Positions 32,436-42,397 of a stretch of DNA of 64,000 bases are shown one piece after another. Each line of letters begins with the position of its first letter. Position 1 is the first letter of the stretch. Below the pieces are notes generated by a model that had not been told where the DNA came from, did no database searches, and was given only the letters and a program-made list of their open reading frames with translations. The translations under genes and the position numbers were made by a program. Origin of the DNA: Phoma sp. XZ068 (Eukaryota > Ascomycota > Dothideomycetes > Pleosporales > Didymellaceae); the NCBI GenBank assembly GCA_004835665.1, contig RBKR01000002.1, forward strand, positions 310,001-374,000, given 5' to 3'.

Positions 32436-33881
32436 TTAGCACTGACGAACGTACAAGCCGAGAGGGCTGGGGTTGTAGTCCTGGAAGTAGTCGAGAGAGA
32501 AGTCTCCGTCACTGCAGATCTCGTAGCTGACGGTCTGGCCAGCAGCACAGTCACCAGAGGTGATCAGATACGAGTTGCCAGGCGCAATGGACATAGAAGC
32601 GAGGTCAGACTCCTTGCCAGGCTGGTTGGCGTAGGTGGTCTGCTGGCTAGCGGGGCCCTTGAGCTTGGTAAAGTCGACCTTGCCAGATCCAGAAACAGTG
32701 AAGGAAGAAGTCTCGAGGTCCTTCTGCTCGGGGAACAGGAAGACAACGGAGCAGGTCTTGCCAGAGTAGGAAGTGGGAATGTCGAAGTTGAAGATCGAGC
32801 AGGTGTGGCTGTCGACCTTACCGTTGTAAGAGGTACCGAAAGCCTTAGACGACTGCTGGGAGTCCACAGGGATGATCAGGTGGGGGAATTGGTAGGCTCC
32901 ATTCAGGTCAGTGGGGCACTTGTTACCAGACTGAACCGGAGCGGAAGGAGAGGGAGCAGGAGAGCTCTGGGTAGGTGCAGAGGGCTTGGGAGCGGGAGAA
33001 CTCTCTGCAGGCTGAGATGGTTTAGGTGCGGGCGGGCTCTGAGCAGGATAACTCTCTGCAGGCTGAGATGGTTTAGGTGCGGGCGGGCTCTGAGCAGGAT
33101 AACTCTGAGCAGGCTGAGATGGCTTCGGAGCAGGTGAGCTCTGAGCTGGCTGCGAGGGCTTAGGCGTAGGCTGGCTATGAGCCGGGTAGCTCTGAGCTGG
33201 CTGAGAAGGCTTAGGAGCAGGTGAGCTCTGTGCAGGCTGCGAAGACTCAGAGCAGGGTGCACTAGTAGCTGGCTGCGAGGGCTTAGATGCAGGCTGGCTC
33301 TGAGCAGGGTAACTTTGTGTGGGCTGAGATGGTTTAGGCACGGGCGGGCTCTGAGCAGGGTAACTCTGAGCAGGCTGAGATGGCTTAGATGCAGCAGAGC
33401 TTTTAGCTGGCTGCGAAGCAACCGGGGCGCTCGACTTCGCGGAGCCCGATCCGCAAGATCCGGCGGAGCTCAAAGAGATCTCAACGCACTTGTCCTGGCC
33501 AGAGACAGGTGAAGTGTAGACGTTGTACTCGCTGTCGGTAGCAGGGCAAGCGTAGAATTTGGTGTTGCCGTTGTAGGTGACCGAGCCATTGTCGCCAATG
33601 GTAAAGCCAGTGGTAGGACTAGCACCAACGTCACACTGGAACTGAGTTGTGGGAGGGGTGAGGATGCAGCCACGGCCGTTCGAGTCAGTAAAACCACCGT
33701 TGCTCAAGCAGTAGCAACCTGTAGGGTGGCCACCGCTAACACGGTTCTGACCGTCACCGAGCTGACCTAGGATGCCCGACTGGCCGCCGGAAGCTTTCAG
33801 CTGGATGCACTGAGAAGCCTCACGAGCAACGAGAGCATTGGCACCAAGACCGAACGCGACTTGAGCGAAAGCGTATCTCAT
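32436..33881 (-). CDS. Secreted repeat protein with But2 C-terminal domain
   Basis: This is a single-exon gene for 481 aa, likely a cell-surface or cell-wall protein. Residues 1-19 form a signal peptide followed by ALVAREAS. An N-terminal globular part (about 20-150) has paired cysteines (GCYCLSNGG, ISLSSAGSCGSG) and recalls fungal cell-wall proteins of the PhiA/Pir neighbourhood, though I cannot assign a family firmly. Residues about 155-320 are Pro/Ser/Gln tandem repeats. The C-terminal 150 residues match the domain described at the C terminus of S. pombe But2 (PF09792 type): PHLIIPVDSQQSSKAFGTSY, then CSIFNFDIP and the terminal LGLYVRQC. There is no GPI tail, so covalent or non-covalent wall association or secretion is inferred. 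A TATA-like element lies 88 bases upstream. Confidence 0.85.
   Translation of the reverse strand: MRYAFAQVAFGLGANALVAREASQCIQLKASGGQSGILGQLGDGQNRVSGGHPTGCYCLSNGGFTDSNGRGCILTPPTTQFQCDVGASPTTGFTIGDNGSVTYNGNTKFYACPATDSEYNVYTSPVSGQDKCVEISLSSAGSCGSGSAKSSAPVASQPAKSSAASKPSQPAQSYPAQSPPVPKPSQPTQSYPAQSQPASKPSQPATSAPCSESSQPAQSSPAPKPSQPAQSYPAHSQPTPKPSQPAQSSPAPKPSQPAQSYPAQSPPAPKPSQPAESYPAQSPPAPKPSQPAESSPAPKPSAPTQSSPAPSPSAPVQSGNKCPTDLNGAYQFPHLIIPVDSQQSSKAFGTSYNGKVDSHTCSIFNFDIPTSYSGKTCSVVFLFPEQKDLETSSFTVSGSGKVDFTKLKGPASQQTTYANQPGKESDLASMSIAPGNSYLITSGDCAAGQTVSYEICSDGDFSLDYFQDYNPSPLGLYVRQC
32922..33419 (-). repeat. In-frame minisatellite coding for Pro/Ser/Gln repeats
   Basis: About nine imperfect units with a core KPSQPAQS are joined by either SPAP (12-residue units) or YPAQSPPAP (17-residue units). 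The period is therefore 36 or 51 bases and never breaks the frame. One unit is disrupted and carries a single cysteine (TSAPCSESSQPAQ). Such arrays in fungal wall proteins usually vary in copy number between strains. Confidence 0.85.
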
Positions 33882-33968
33882 CTTGAAACGAGTCGAGAGT
33901 GCTTGAACGATTGTAAAGTGGAAGGATGAGGTTGAGGTTAAGTCTCAATTTCGAGCAATGGGAAAGTT

Positions 33969-33974
33969 CTTATA
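33969..33974 (-). promoter_or_regulatory. TATA-like element of the But2-domain gene
   Basis: On the minus strand the sequence CTATAAGAAC sits about 90 bases before the start codon, an appropriate distance for a fungal TATA box and short leader. It would fit a regulated gene for an abundant secreted protein. Confidence 0.4.
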
Positions 33975-35901
33975 GATGATAGGAATTCGTATCTATCCAG
34001 ATCGATGACATCGAAGCTGGCTTTACGACCCACCCTTTTGGCCGACAGTATGATTGCCATACTTCATGTTGAGACCTGCGCTGCATCCTGGTCCACCGAA
34101 TTGTTGATGATGATGGTGATGACGGTGATGATATCAAGCAGCGCAAGCTCAGAACTACGAACAGCCGAACCTTAGACGTGGAAACAAGCTCCGTTGTGCC
34201 TCGTATTGGTATGTGGGTCTCACTGGAAGAGGGAAAATGTCGCAGTCACGTAACAGCATCCACCGGCATTGGGCTTCTAAACGAGTGTTCCCCAGAGTAT
34301 TTTGACGCCAAAGCCGTTGGCTGGTCGATCATCGACCGGCTTGGGATTTGACGTAGACGGATAGACAGGAACATTACCACAAGTAATGTTCTGGATTGCA
34401 GTAGCCGGCCGATCAGGTCCTCCAACCAGGGGTAGAATCCACACGCATCACTCAATGGCGGTCGCTCCTTCATGTCGAAGCCCTAAAGTTTCTATTCCGG
34501 TATCTCGATGATCCTTCCTTGGCTCATTGTGCAGACCATGGAATCATTTGCTTGAGGTGACCTGTTTTGCTACCTGCTACCTTTTCTGTGGTACAAGTCT
34601 CATCAAGGACCATCGAACAGTGAGCAAAGATCGGTACAGCACGCGTGGCAAAAAGTGGGCGAGGCGAGGATGTTCTCAAATTAGAATTCTTCAGGTCCGA
34701 ACGCTCCGGTGTGCGTATGATGACGATAGATCAAGCTTTTCCGTGAAGCGCTAAAGTCTGTCACCCCAGAAGTCAGTAGATCCGAGAAAGTGTGGAGTGA
34801 GGTCCAATGATGATGCAAGTCACGTGTTCCTAGGCGGACTCGTCGTATCAGAGAAGTGGGGCTGTACCAGCAGGTTGTAGGACGGTTCTGTTCAGTGGAT
34901 GATCGATCAAGAGCGGCGCCGTTCATATTGCCTCATTCGTTGAGAGATTTGAAGCCAACAGTGCCGACACTATTCCGTAGCGTGGTGGTGGAACGAAGGC
35001 TTGCTAAGAAGATCATTGCCATGGCTGGTAACGGACCTTTAGTTTACTGTTTATCGTGCTTTCTTGCATGAAAACATGTGCAACCATACCGTCGAGCCGA
35101 TAGCAGTGTGCTTCCGCAGTTTATCATTTTATATTTGAACAAAACTCTGTTCATACTCAAGTGGGTCTCGAAGAACAGTTCTTCTTGAGAGCTGGAGGTT
35201 TTGAATGCGTAGAACAGTCGGACGCTGACGAAAGTAATGATATTTAGAAATCAGGCTGTATGGGGTGGCCTTTTTGGTATTCAAGTCATCGAGTTGTTTA
35301 CGAGAGTTTGTGGGCGGGCAGTAATTCGGCACTGCATTCTTTAAGGGACATGTCGTGCATCTACCGTGTACGTTGCGTTGATTTTGGAAAGGATTAAAGT
35401 GAAACACGACAATGCCCGGCGAAAAATGCATCCAACGTATTGTGATGATTGTTACAGGATGCTTAGAGGCTGGAGAACACTGAAATGCATGCGCGATTCG
35501 ATGACGTCACTGTCCTCCGAGAATTGTGACTGCGAGACCTCACCACCGCTTCCAATCCCATCTTTATTTTATTCTCATCGATAGGCTTTGTGCAAGATGA
35601 TTGGAGACGGGTATGGAGTCGAGCGGGTAATAAGAGGAGAGCGTCTTTCAGCACAGTCAGCACTACGGTGAGGCTTGCACAGCCTTGCATACATAGCCTA
35701 TTGCGCCAAACCCAGATTGTTCTCATTTGACCCTTTTGTACACCATTTCCGGCCTCTAAAGGACATACTATGACTGATGAGGATTAGATTTTTCCCTGTC
35801 AGCCTCGCAAGAAATTGATGGCGTTCGAATGGTAGGCAGATAATATTGCTCCAAGCTGCCCAGCACAAGATTGAGGAGGACTTTGGGGGCTGCGACCTTG
35901 G

Positions 35902-35907
35902 TATAAG
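35902..35907 (+). promoter_or_regulatory. TATA-like element of the SnoaL-like gene
   Basis: GGTATAAGTA occurs 75-80 bases before the start codon of the secreted SnoaL-like gene. The spacing is right for a TATA box with a short untranslated leader. Confidence 0.4.
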
Positions 35908-35981
35908 TACTCTTGCATATTGCTGACCGTAACGCGTTGCAGTTAACACTTCAATTCAAACTGTTCTGTGAAATAGCTACC

Positions 35982-36601
35982 ATGCACATCGCCACCTTAC
36001 AGTCTACCTTTTTGATCTTCCTCGTTGGCCTCACCAGCGCCCAATCACAGCCTGAACTTCCCGCATCATGTCCGCAGATTCTCCCCGCGCCTGCTGCTGC
36101 GTCACTTCCAGATTACTTTCTTCCTAAACCTATCAAGGATTCTCAACTTGCCGACGTTGAAACAATTCGACAAACCCTGCACTTCTACTCCCTCGTGCTC
36201 GACAGCAAAGCTTTCCCCTTACTCGACCGTGTCTTTGCGCCGTCAGCTGTTGCCAATTACTCTGGACTAGCTGGTATTTTTGAAGGCCTCCCAGCTATCC
36301 AGACGTTCCTTTCTGGCACGCTTGCAGCATACCCAAAGACGCAGCACTTGATAGGAAACCACATTATCGACGTATGCGCCCCTGAGACGGCAATAAGCCA
36401 GACATATTTCCAGGCCATTCACTTCCCGAACACGACAGACGGGGTGTTTACGGCATATGTGACTCATCAAGACGTGTGGACGAAAGGTAAGGATGGGTGG
36501 AGGATCGTATACAGTAATTTCGGGATCACGGTAAGTCTGCATTACGCAAGCATCATTCTTGTGAAGGGGAAATGCTGACGACAGTTTAGGGGAGGCATTA
36601 A
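35982..36601 (+). CDS. Secreted SnoaL-like (NTF2-fold) protein, 186 aa
   Basis: Proteins with the SnoaL-like/NTF2 fold include polyketide cyclases, dehydratases and non-catalytic ligand binders. Exon 1 (35982-36530) codes for 183 residues and a 12-base terminal exon (36590-36601) adds GRH and the stop; the intron begins GTAAGT and ends TTTAG. The signal peptide is about residues 1-20 (MHIATLQSTFLIFLVGLTSA). Hallmarks of the fold are an N-terminal helix (ETIRQTLHFYSLVLD), the FEGLPAIQTFL helix and the strands around HLIGNHIIDV and GWRIVYSNFG. A secreted member with no obvious catalytic His-Asp pair is likely a binding protein or small enzyme of unknown substrate. The 3' end lies only 72 bases from the convergent GH94 stop codon. 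Confidence 0.85.
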
Positions 36602-36673
36602 GCTGAAGATTTGACTCGAGCTATTTTGATGATTTTGTTCGGATTGAACCGAGATGCAAGTCTATATTTCCTT

Positions 36674-39037
36674 CTATGGGATCTGAACGTCCAGTTTATA
36701 CGCTCTGCCAGCTTCTATGTTCTTCACAATTACTCCGTCCAGCTCTTTTCCGTCCAAGGTCACTTTCACGCCTTTGACAACGCCACGTTTGATCTCCACA
36801 TCGAAAGCTGCTCCCCTGAACTGCCTCTTTGCCTTGAGACCTTCCCAGCCCTTTGGCAGTTTGGGCTCGATCTTCATACCTTCCCTAATACCCCTCAGGC
36901 CGCACAAGCCCTCGATGATACAGCGATACGCCCAGCTCACAGTACCAGTATTGAACAGCTGTGAACTGCGCCCAGCCGTGCGGTGAAGCTTTTCGATGCC
37001 CCAGCCGCCACGATAGTAGTTGGGAATGAAGACCGGCAACTGGCCCCTTGCGATGAGGTCTTTTTCATCTGGTCCAGCGATCATTGCGCGAAGGCAGGCG
37101 TACGCGCGATCTGCTTCATCGATGGTGTACAATGCCCAAGTATAGAAAGATGCTGCGTGGTTGTAGACACTCCCATTCTCACCTTGTCCGGGGTACTTCT
37201 GCGTCACACGGCCAACGTCTTCGCGCATGGCTGTGAAAGGGGGTGCAAACATGAGTACACCGTATGGAGTTGAGAGTTGATTGTCGATCTGTGGCAAGAT
37301 CTTCGCAATTTTGTCAGGCGTTGCTGCACCACCGAGGATGCTCCACGACTGCGGGTTGAGCCAGATGCGACCTTCTTTGTCGTCTTTGACACCAAACGTG
37401 ACACCATCATCAGTGATGCCTCGAGAGAACCAGTCACCGCCCCACAAATGTGTACTCGCAGACTCGTTAACAGCTGTGGCGCCAGCTCGATACTTGTTCG
37501 CGACGTCGACTCTGTCGGCTTGTTCGCAGACACCTGCCCAAAGGTTCACCGCGTACGCAGTTGCGACTGTCAACCAGCCCGAAACACCAATGCCTTTGGG
37601 ACCGACCATGTTCATAGGATCGCACCAGTCGCCCTGCGCGATGTAGCTTAATCCCCGAGCATCCCTGGCGCTGGAAGAAAGAAGCCAGTCCATTGCGCGA
37701 CTGAATCGCTCAAAGACTGTGTAGGTGTCTCCACACGTGCTCTTAACTTCCTTATCCAGGAGGGCGAAGTCTCCCGTCTCGTTGAGATAAATCTCCAACG
37801 CGACTGGAAGCCAAACACAGTGGTCCGTGTGTGGGACCTGATTAATGAACTTCAGTTCTGCTTCTGGTGTAAGGAGGATGCCGTCGGGCATTGCACCGCT
37901 TTCCTCTTGCTGGCCAATAGCAGTGAGGATGGCGGCACGACATACTTCAGGCTTGAGGTAGGCCATACCCATGTTGTCTTGTAGATAATTCCTCGTCTGG
38001 GCGTCGGTGGTGAGTCTGTTTACATCTCCGTGGTAGTAGACTTGTCGCGGCAGCCAACAGTTGACAAAGTTGTCGAGATCCTTATCTGGTGTTTCGATCT
38101 TGATACATCCACTGCCTGCTTCGATGTATGCAGCATACTCTTTCCACGCCTGTGCAAAAGCATCTTTGTTGAGATACTTCTTTCGCATAGCGAGGACCTC
38201 CGCTTGGTCGAATGCTGGGCCCAACATAAATCGGTATTCGTTGGAGCTGTTCGGCTCCAGCTCAAGTTGATACTGCACCAGAGCTGTAGGGGTTTCGTAA
38301 ATTGCAGCGCTATTGCTCAAGCGCTCCGATTGCAACGCTTCTGGAGCCTGTAAGCCGCCTTCGCCCTCGAATGCCTCCTGCCTAGCTTCCCAGGTAACCG
38401 GTCTCTGCTCGCACAGGAAGTACGTCTTGTCTTTCAGATACTTCAATTTAGGGTATTCCTCCGATCGTTGGTAGGGTGTTTTACAGCTTGCCACGATACC
38501 ACATGCTTCTTCGTCCCATAGTCCCTCCTGGTTCATCCAGGACATATATCCGATAGGAAAGTAGGGGTATACGCTGATCTTCCGCTTTTGGTTCGAGATG
38601 TTTGTCACACGTACAGTCCAGAGCTCGGCCACGTCCTCCGTTGGCAGCAGCAGGGTCATCTCAACTCTTATCCCATTCTTCTCTACTGTCCACTGAATAT
38701 CGCTCTTTCCTACCGAAAACACAAAACGATCAGGTTTCGCTTTAACTGGCTCATGAGGCGCAGACCAAATTTCTCCCGTCTCCTCATCCTTAATGTAGAC
38801 AAATCGTCCAGGGTGATGCGCATAGTAGTTCTGCTCCGGCTGCATGAAGCTTTTAGGTTCGAGGCTCGGAGCGCGGACATACTTCGCAGGTTCGGGTTGC
38901 ATAAATTGAGCAGTAGCATACCCGCGGCAGGTTACTTGAATCATCATCTTCTGATTCCAGAGGAAGCCGGCGGCTTTGGGCATCGCGGAGGGGGATGTGA
39001 GCTCGTAGCGGTCGCCATTGTGCGTTGAGCGAATCAT
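36674..39037 (-). CDS. GH94 phosphorylase, cellobionic acid phosphorylase-like
   Basis: GH94 enzymes split beta-glucosides with phosphate. This 787-aa single-exon protein most resembles the fungal subgroup typified by N. crassa NdvB, characterised as cellobionic acid phosphorylase, which turns cellobionate plus phosphate into glucose 1-phosphate and gluconate. That reaction links oxidative cellulose breakdown (LPMO, cellobiose dehydrogenase) to metabolism. The N-terminal beta-sandwich covers about 30-290; the (alpha/alpha)6 barrel follows. The segment GDWCD (469-473) corresponds to the DWND block that carries the general-acid Asp, and PGQGENGSVYNHAASF matches the phosphate-binding region. No signal peptide is present, so it should be cytosolic. 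Cellobiose or another disaccharide as substrate cannot be ruled out. The lack of introns and the mainly bacterial family distribution suggest ancient transfer (inference). Confidence 0.88.
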   Translation of the reverse strand: MIRSTHNGDRYELTSPSAMPKAAGFLWNQKMMIQVTCRGYATAQFMQPEPAKYVRAPSLEPKSFMQPEQNYYAHHPGRFVYIKDEETGEIWSAPHEPVKAKPDRFVFSVGKSDIQWTVEKNGIRVEMTLLLPTEDVAELWTVRVTNISNQKRKISVYPYFPIGYMSWMNQEGLWDEEACGIVASCKTPYQRSEEYPKLKYLKDKTYFLCEQRPVTWEARQEAFEGEGGLQAPEALQSERLSNSAAIYETPTALVQYQLELEPNSSNEYRFMLGPAFDQAEVLAMRKKYLNKDAFAQAWKEYAAYIEAGSGCIKIETPDKDLDNFVNCWLPRQVYYHGDVNRLTTDAQTRNYLQDNMGMAYLKPEVCRAAILTAIGQQEESGAMPDGILLTPEAELKFINQVPHTDHCVWLPVALEIYLNETGDFALLDKEVKSTCGDTYTVFERFSRAMDWLLSSSARDARGLSYIAQGDWCDPMNMVGPKGIGVSGWLTVATAYAVNLWAGVCEQADRVDVANKYRAGATAVNESASTHLWGGDWFSRGITDDGVTFGVKDDKEGRIWLNPQSWSILGGAATPDKIAKILPQIDNQLSTPYGVLMFAPPFTAMREDVGRVTQKYPGQGENGSVYNHAASFYTWALYTIDEADRAYACLRAMIAGPDEKDLIARGQLPVFIPNYYRGGWGIEKLHRTAGRSSQLFNTGTVSWAYRCIIEGLCGLRGIREGMKIEPKLPKGWEGLKAKRQFRGAAFDVEIKRGVVKGVKVTLDGKELDGVIVKNIEAGRAYKLDVQIP

Positions 39038-39762
39038 GATGGGCGGTCTCTTGATGTTGTTTCTTTGGCAAATAGTAGTGACAGGAGATCATCTAGTCTC
39101 CGAAAGAATGCTATGTTGCACCTCAGGGTTTGAAGAGAATGCTTCAAGTGTCCATACTGGGGCCAGAGTTAATATAGGCTCGGGTAACAATAAGCCGCAC
39201 ATGGAGGAATACAAGGAGGAGTATGCGGAATGTCGGTCTGGTGGTGTGGGGTTCAGCCTAAAAGGGTAACCCAGAGGCGGTTAAGTGTTCCGTGACGCCT
39301 TTAGCCAAGCGCGAGACGCGCTCGTGGGGTGACGCGGGGAAATACATCTTGGCGTGCGTCCAATGCCACGTATAATGGCTCAGGGGAGTATTCATAGCTG
39401 TCTGAAGGTAAGGAAAAACAGCTCAAGAGATGGAATAAAGGTTGTGCAAACGAGTGAAGTTAACATTGTGGGAGCAGAGACTGTGAATCGCGAGGCCGAA
39501 GCATTCAAAACATTATTTCGCTGCCATGCTCGGCTGAACTCATGGGCGATCGCAACAACTGGTATCCCTCAGATGGTTGAAACTGCCCTCGGCATTTGGG
39601 ATAAAATGGCAGTCGCCGCGGTTGTCCACCGCCAAACACCGATTTATCTTCAGCGCCGAAGGTAGTGTTCAGCCATCAGTGGATACGTCCCAAAGCAATC
39701 AACGAACCTTCCTAGTTTGTAGTGGGCAACTCTTTTCTTGGCTGGCACAAAGACCGACAGCC
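39038..39762. other. Spacer between WD40 and GH94 genes
   Basis: This 725-base spacer carries the GH94 promoter, as both flanking genes are on the minus strand. Frames open on the plus strand (39354-39665, 39577-39789) have no motif. A CCCCACGAGCGCGTC-type GC-rich patch lies near 39310-39330 within otherwise mixed sequence. Confidence 0.45.
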
Positions 39763-41454
39763 TCAGTTCCGCTTCTCACTCTTACCTAATTGTCTGGTGA
39801 CCATAACATACTTCCCCGTTTCAGGGAAAGGAGTTTTCGTTGGAGTCGACGAAGCTTGCTCTTCCTTCTTCCTGGGCGTATTCTCCCACCAGGAACTTCG
39901 AGTCATAACACCAGACAGCCAGTACCTTACTTGGCCGTCACCGTCAATGCTCATATAGCCATCCTGGGTGCCAGTGATCTTGATATTCGCGTAGAATCCG
40001 TTGCTCACCCACGCACTCACGACGCCCATTGGGTGAGCAAACAGTTCTTTCGAATTATTTTGGGTATTGTAGATCAGGTTCGTGCCGTCAGAGAAGTACA
40101 GGTGTAGGAGGCGTCCATCGTCTAGCCAATCGATGTGTTCGACACTTGCCATCGATCCCCAGATCTTGTCGTCTTCGATCTGGTAGTGCTGCGTGATCGT
40201 GCCTTGTGCACCATCAAATGGACGCCAGACATACGCATGCTTGCCAGCGCAAAGGGCAATTTGTTGTCCGTCTGGATGCCAAGTAACACTGCGGCACCAG
40301 TCACGGAAGGTCCCAGGAAATGAGCATCTGCGTTGGCCGCTCTCCACGTCATGGATAAAGAGAGCATGTCCATTGTCTGCACTCCAGATTATGTGCTTTG
40401 AGTCCGCGGAGAATGCACCTGTCCAGGCTTGACCACGCTCAGCACTGGCCCATTCGAGTTTGCCGGTCTCTACAGAGTACATGCGCAATGTGCCATCCCA
40501 GGCTACTGAAGCTATATGTTCATTGTTGGGACTGATCGCAGACCACATTATAGCGTCTGTATGACCAGAGAGATGATGAAGAACTTTGCCATTGACGACG
40601 TCCATCACAATGACGGATGGCAGATGGTCAGAGTCTCTCATGCCTGACTGAGTCGATGTGTTCTGCGTATGGTACAGGTGGTATTCGCCATTGCTGCTGA
40701 AGGACGTAGAGCCGAATCTCCCGAACGCAGCATCGTCGATGATTTCGTTGTATCGGCGGCGATGGATCACGGCAACATCGCTCAGTGCTTTCGTAAAACC
40801 TGTATGCAACGACGATGCTTCGACAAATTCTTTGGACCACTCGTGCTTTCGTGCAAGATCCGGGAGAATCGCATCGATGGCTTGCGCTGCGAATGCGGAT
40901 GCGTCGATTGGTTCTTCTTGGTCCAGAAGGCGCCCCTGCTTATCAAGCTCCCAGAAAACAAGCTGATTGTTGACTCCTGACCTGCTGCCCTCGTCTGAAG
41001 CACTGCAGCCAAGAATGTATATTGCTCTCGGTGGTCCGGCAATTTGTCCTTCAGTACTCCCCTTGTTGATTGCAAGCGGCAGGGGAGCGAATATCAAATA
41101 ACCTGCGCCATCAAGTCTTTGACGCAACTCCTGCGACTCGATATCGTAAACAAGGATGCGCTCGTGTCCTGACGTTATGGCGAGCAGTTTATTGTCAGGG
41201 GTGACCGCAGCGTAGAGGCTCTCGTAACAGGATCCAGGCTGTCCGTCTCTGATCGCTTTGCGGAAGTCGAGCCAGTGGACTTCGTCTCCCCATTGCCTTG
41301 GATGGCCAGGAGCATATTCTGCGGTTTTACCATCGAGTTCAAAGTCATGCAACGGATGCAAAGGGAAGCTCCATTCTTCGACGAAGTCTTTGCGTGAATA
41401 GCACGTCCTTTTCCCTTGGACGGTATCTGTGGGAGCAGCTTCGGTGGTAGCCAT
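39763..41454 (-). CDS. WD40-repeat protein, 563 aa, single exon
   Basis: A beta-propeller protein is inferred from several WD-like repeats: DIESQELRQRLDG near the N terminus, LHHLSGHTDAIMWSAISPNN with ASVAWDGTLRMYSVETGKL in the middle (the best canonical repeat), then ADNGHALFIHDVESGQRR and WHPDGQQIALCAGKHAYVW. The N-terminal 75 residues (YSRKDFVEEWSFPLHPLHDF) precede the propeller. The C terminus is basic and ends TRQLGKSEKRN. I see no signal peptide or membrane segment, so it is probably cytoplasmic or nuclear. No orthologue with a known role comes to mind. It is intronless like the GH94 gene just downstream on the same strand, but the 725-base gap argues against a shared transcript. Confidence 0.88.
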   Translation of the reverse strand: MATTEAAPTDTVQGKRTCYSRKDFVEEWSFPLHPLHDFELDGKTAEYAPGHPRQWGDEVHWLDFRKAIRDGQPGSCYESLYAAVTPDNKLLAITSGHERILVYDIESQELRQRLDGAGYLIFAPLPLAINKGSTEGQIAGPPRAIYILGCSASDEGSRSGVNNQLVFWELDKQGRLLDQEEPIDASAFAAQAIDAILPDLARKHEWSKEFVEASSLHTGFTKALSDVAVIHRRRYNEIIDDAAFGRFGSTSFSSNGEYHLYHTQNTSTQSGMRDSDHLPSVIVMDVVNGKVLHHLSGHTDAIMWSAISPNNEHIASVAWDGTLRMYSVETGKLEWASAERGQAWTGAFSADSKHIIWSADNGHALFIHDVESGQRRCSFPGTFRDWCRSVTWHPDGQQIALCAGKHAYVWRPFDGAQGTITQHYQIEDDKIWGSMASVEHIDWLDDGRLLHLYFSDGTNLIYNTQNNSKELFAHPMGVVSAWVSNGFYANIKITGTQDGYMSIDGDGQVRYWLSGVMTRSSWWENTPRKKEEQASSTPTKTPFPETGKYVMVTRQLGKSEKRN

Positions 41455-42397
41455 GATGAGTTAGGTGCTTCATTCCCGTATGTTAGTTGCGATATATGCT
41501 GGATACCCTGCGGTTGCCTAAAGCTTGGCCGCCACTCCATGCGCCGAACTCCGCATAAGATCTGCATAAGACATGGTACTATCAACGAATGAGGACGCGA
41601 GTGAGACGAGAATTATATAGTTGCGGTCTTGTAGCTGCAAGTAGCAGCAGGTAAAGAAGCATCATGAAAACAATGTCTGAGCTGAAACGAAACGCCAATC
41701 CCATAGGATGCCAACTACCCATCATAGCTCAACCGCTCCGAGGAGCAGGAACAATGAGGATAGAGTAGCAGAGAAATACGCCAGATTGACTCACCAATCC
41801 AAGCCCGCCGATAGAGGTGTGGCCGCAAGAGCAGCGCACGTCCACAGCGACTTGGACTTGTTGATCTTGGGTGTTGCCTTTGTTCAGCAGTCATTCATCA
41901 ACAGATGCTGGGAGAACCCGACTGCTGAACCCACACTTGAGGTCCGGAAACTTCGAGTGTGTTACGCCCGTGTGTTAGATACATGTTCGGTACGCAGAAG
42001 TACTGGAAGATATGAAGCTCCGTAAGGCGCGCAGTGCGTGGGGGGATTGTGAGCGTTCAGGCAACCACATCATGACAATTTCATCATTACTTGCCGTTTC
42101 TGTAACCACCTACAAATCTCCTTCTATCCGTTGTTACAAGATTTCCAGCGCAAGCTCTGCAGTGTGGACATGTTGCTGTGAGTGATGGGGAAGAGAAACT
42201 GAGGAGACGTGGAAGACCCCACTCCTCTTAGCGCGTCGGTTAACGTGGTGCTAGCGCGTTTTTATAAGGCTTAACAGTTGAACACCAGAATTCCGAGCTT
42301 CTCAATTTAGCCCATGTAATTGTTGTTCGCCATCTATCACAGACTTTCACATATAAACGGCGTCCTGTCGACGTATCAGGGGTCTGCTCCTCAAATC
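41455..42397. other. Intergenic region
   Basis: The WD40 promoter and the astacin 3' flank lie here. A 105-codon plus-strand frame (41708-42025) has no recognisable motif and poor start context. The sequence GTGCTAGCGCGTTTTTAT near 42248 contains an inverted GCTAGC core seen also in the Cdc10/bL32m promoter. Confidence 0.45.

Larger units (their letters stand above)
33882..35981. other. Intergenic region, 2.1 kb
   Basis: Divergent genes flank this region, so both promoters are here. A GATGATGATGGTGATGACG trinucleotide-like tract lies near 34105-34130. Short frames (34473-34246 minus, 34527-34754 plus, 35431-35129 minus) have no motif. No RNA gene or transposon remnant is recognisable. Confidence 0.45.

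Noticed and set aside
32903..33421. 172-codon Leu/Ser/His-rich minus-strand ORF
   Set aside because: A frame-shifted reading of the Pro/Ser/Gln repeat; periodic arrays keep alternative frames open.
36674..41454. WD40 and GH94 genes as one co-transcribed unit
   Set aside because: Same strand and both intronless, but 725 bases apart with room for a promoter; no evidence of a shared transcript.
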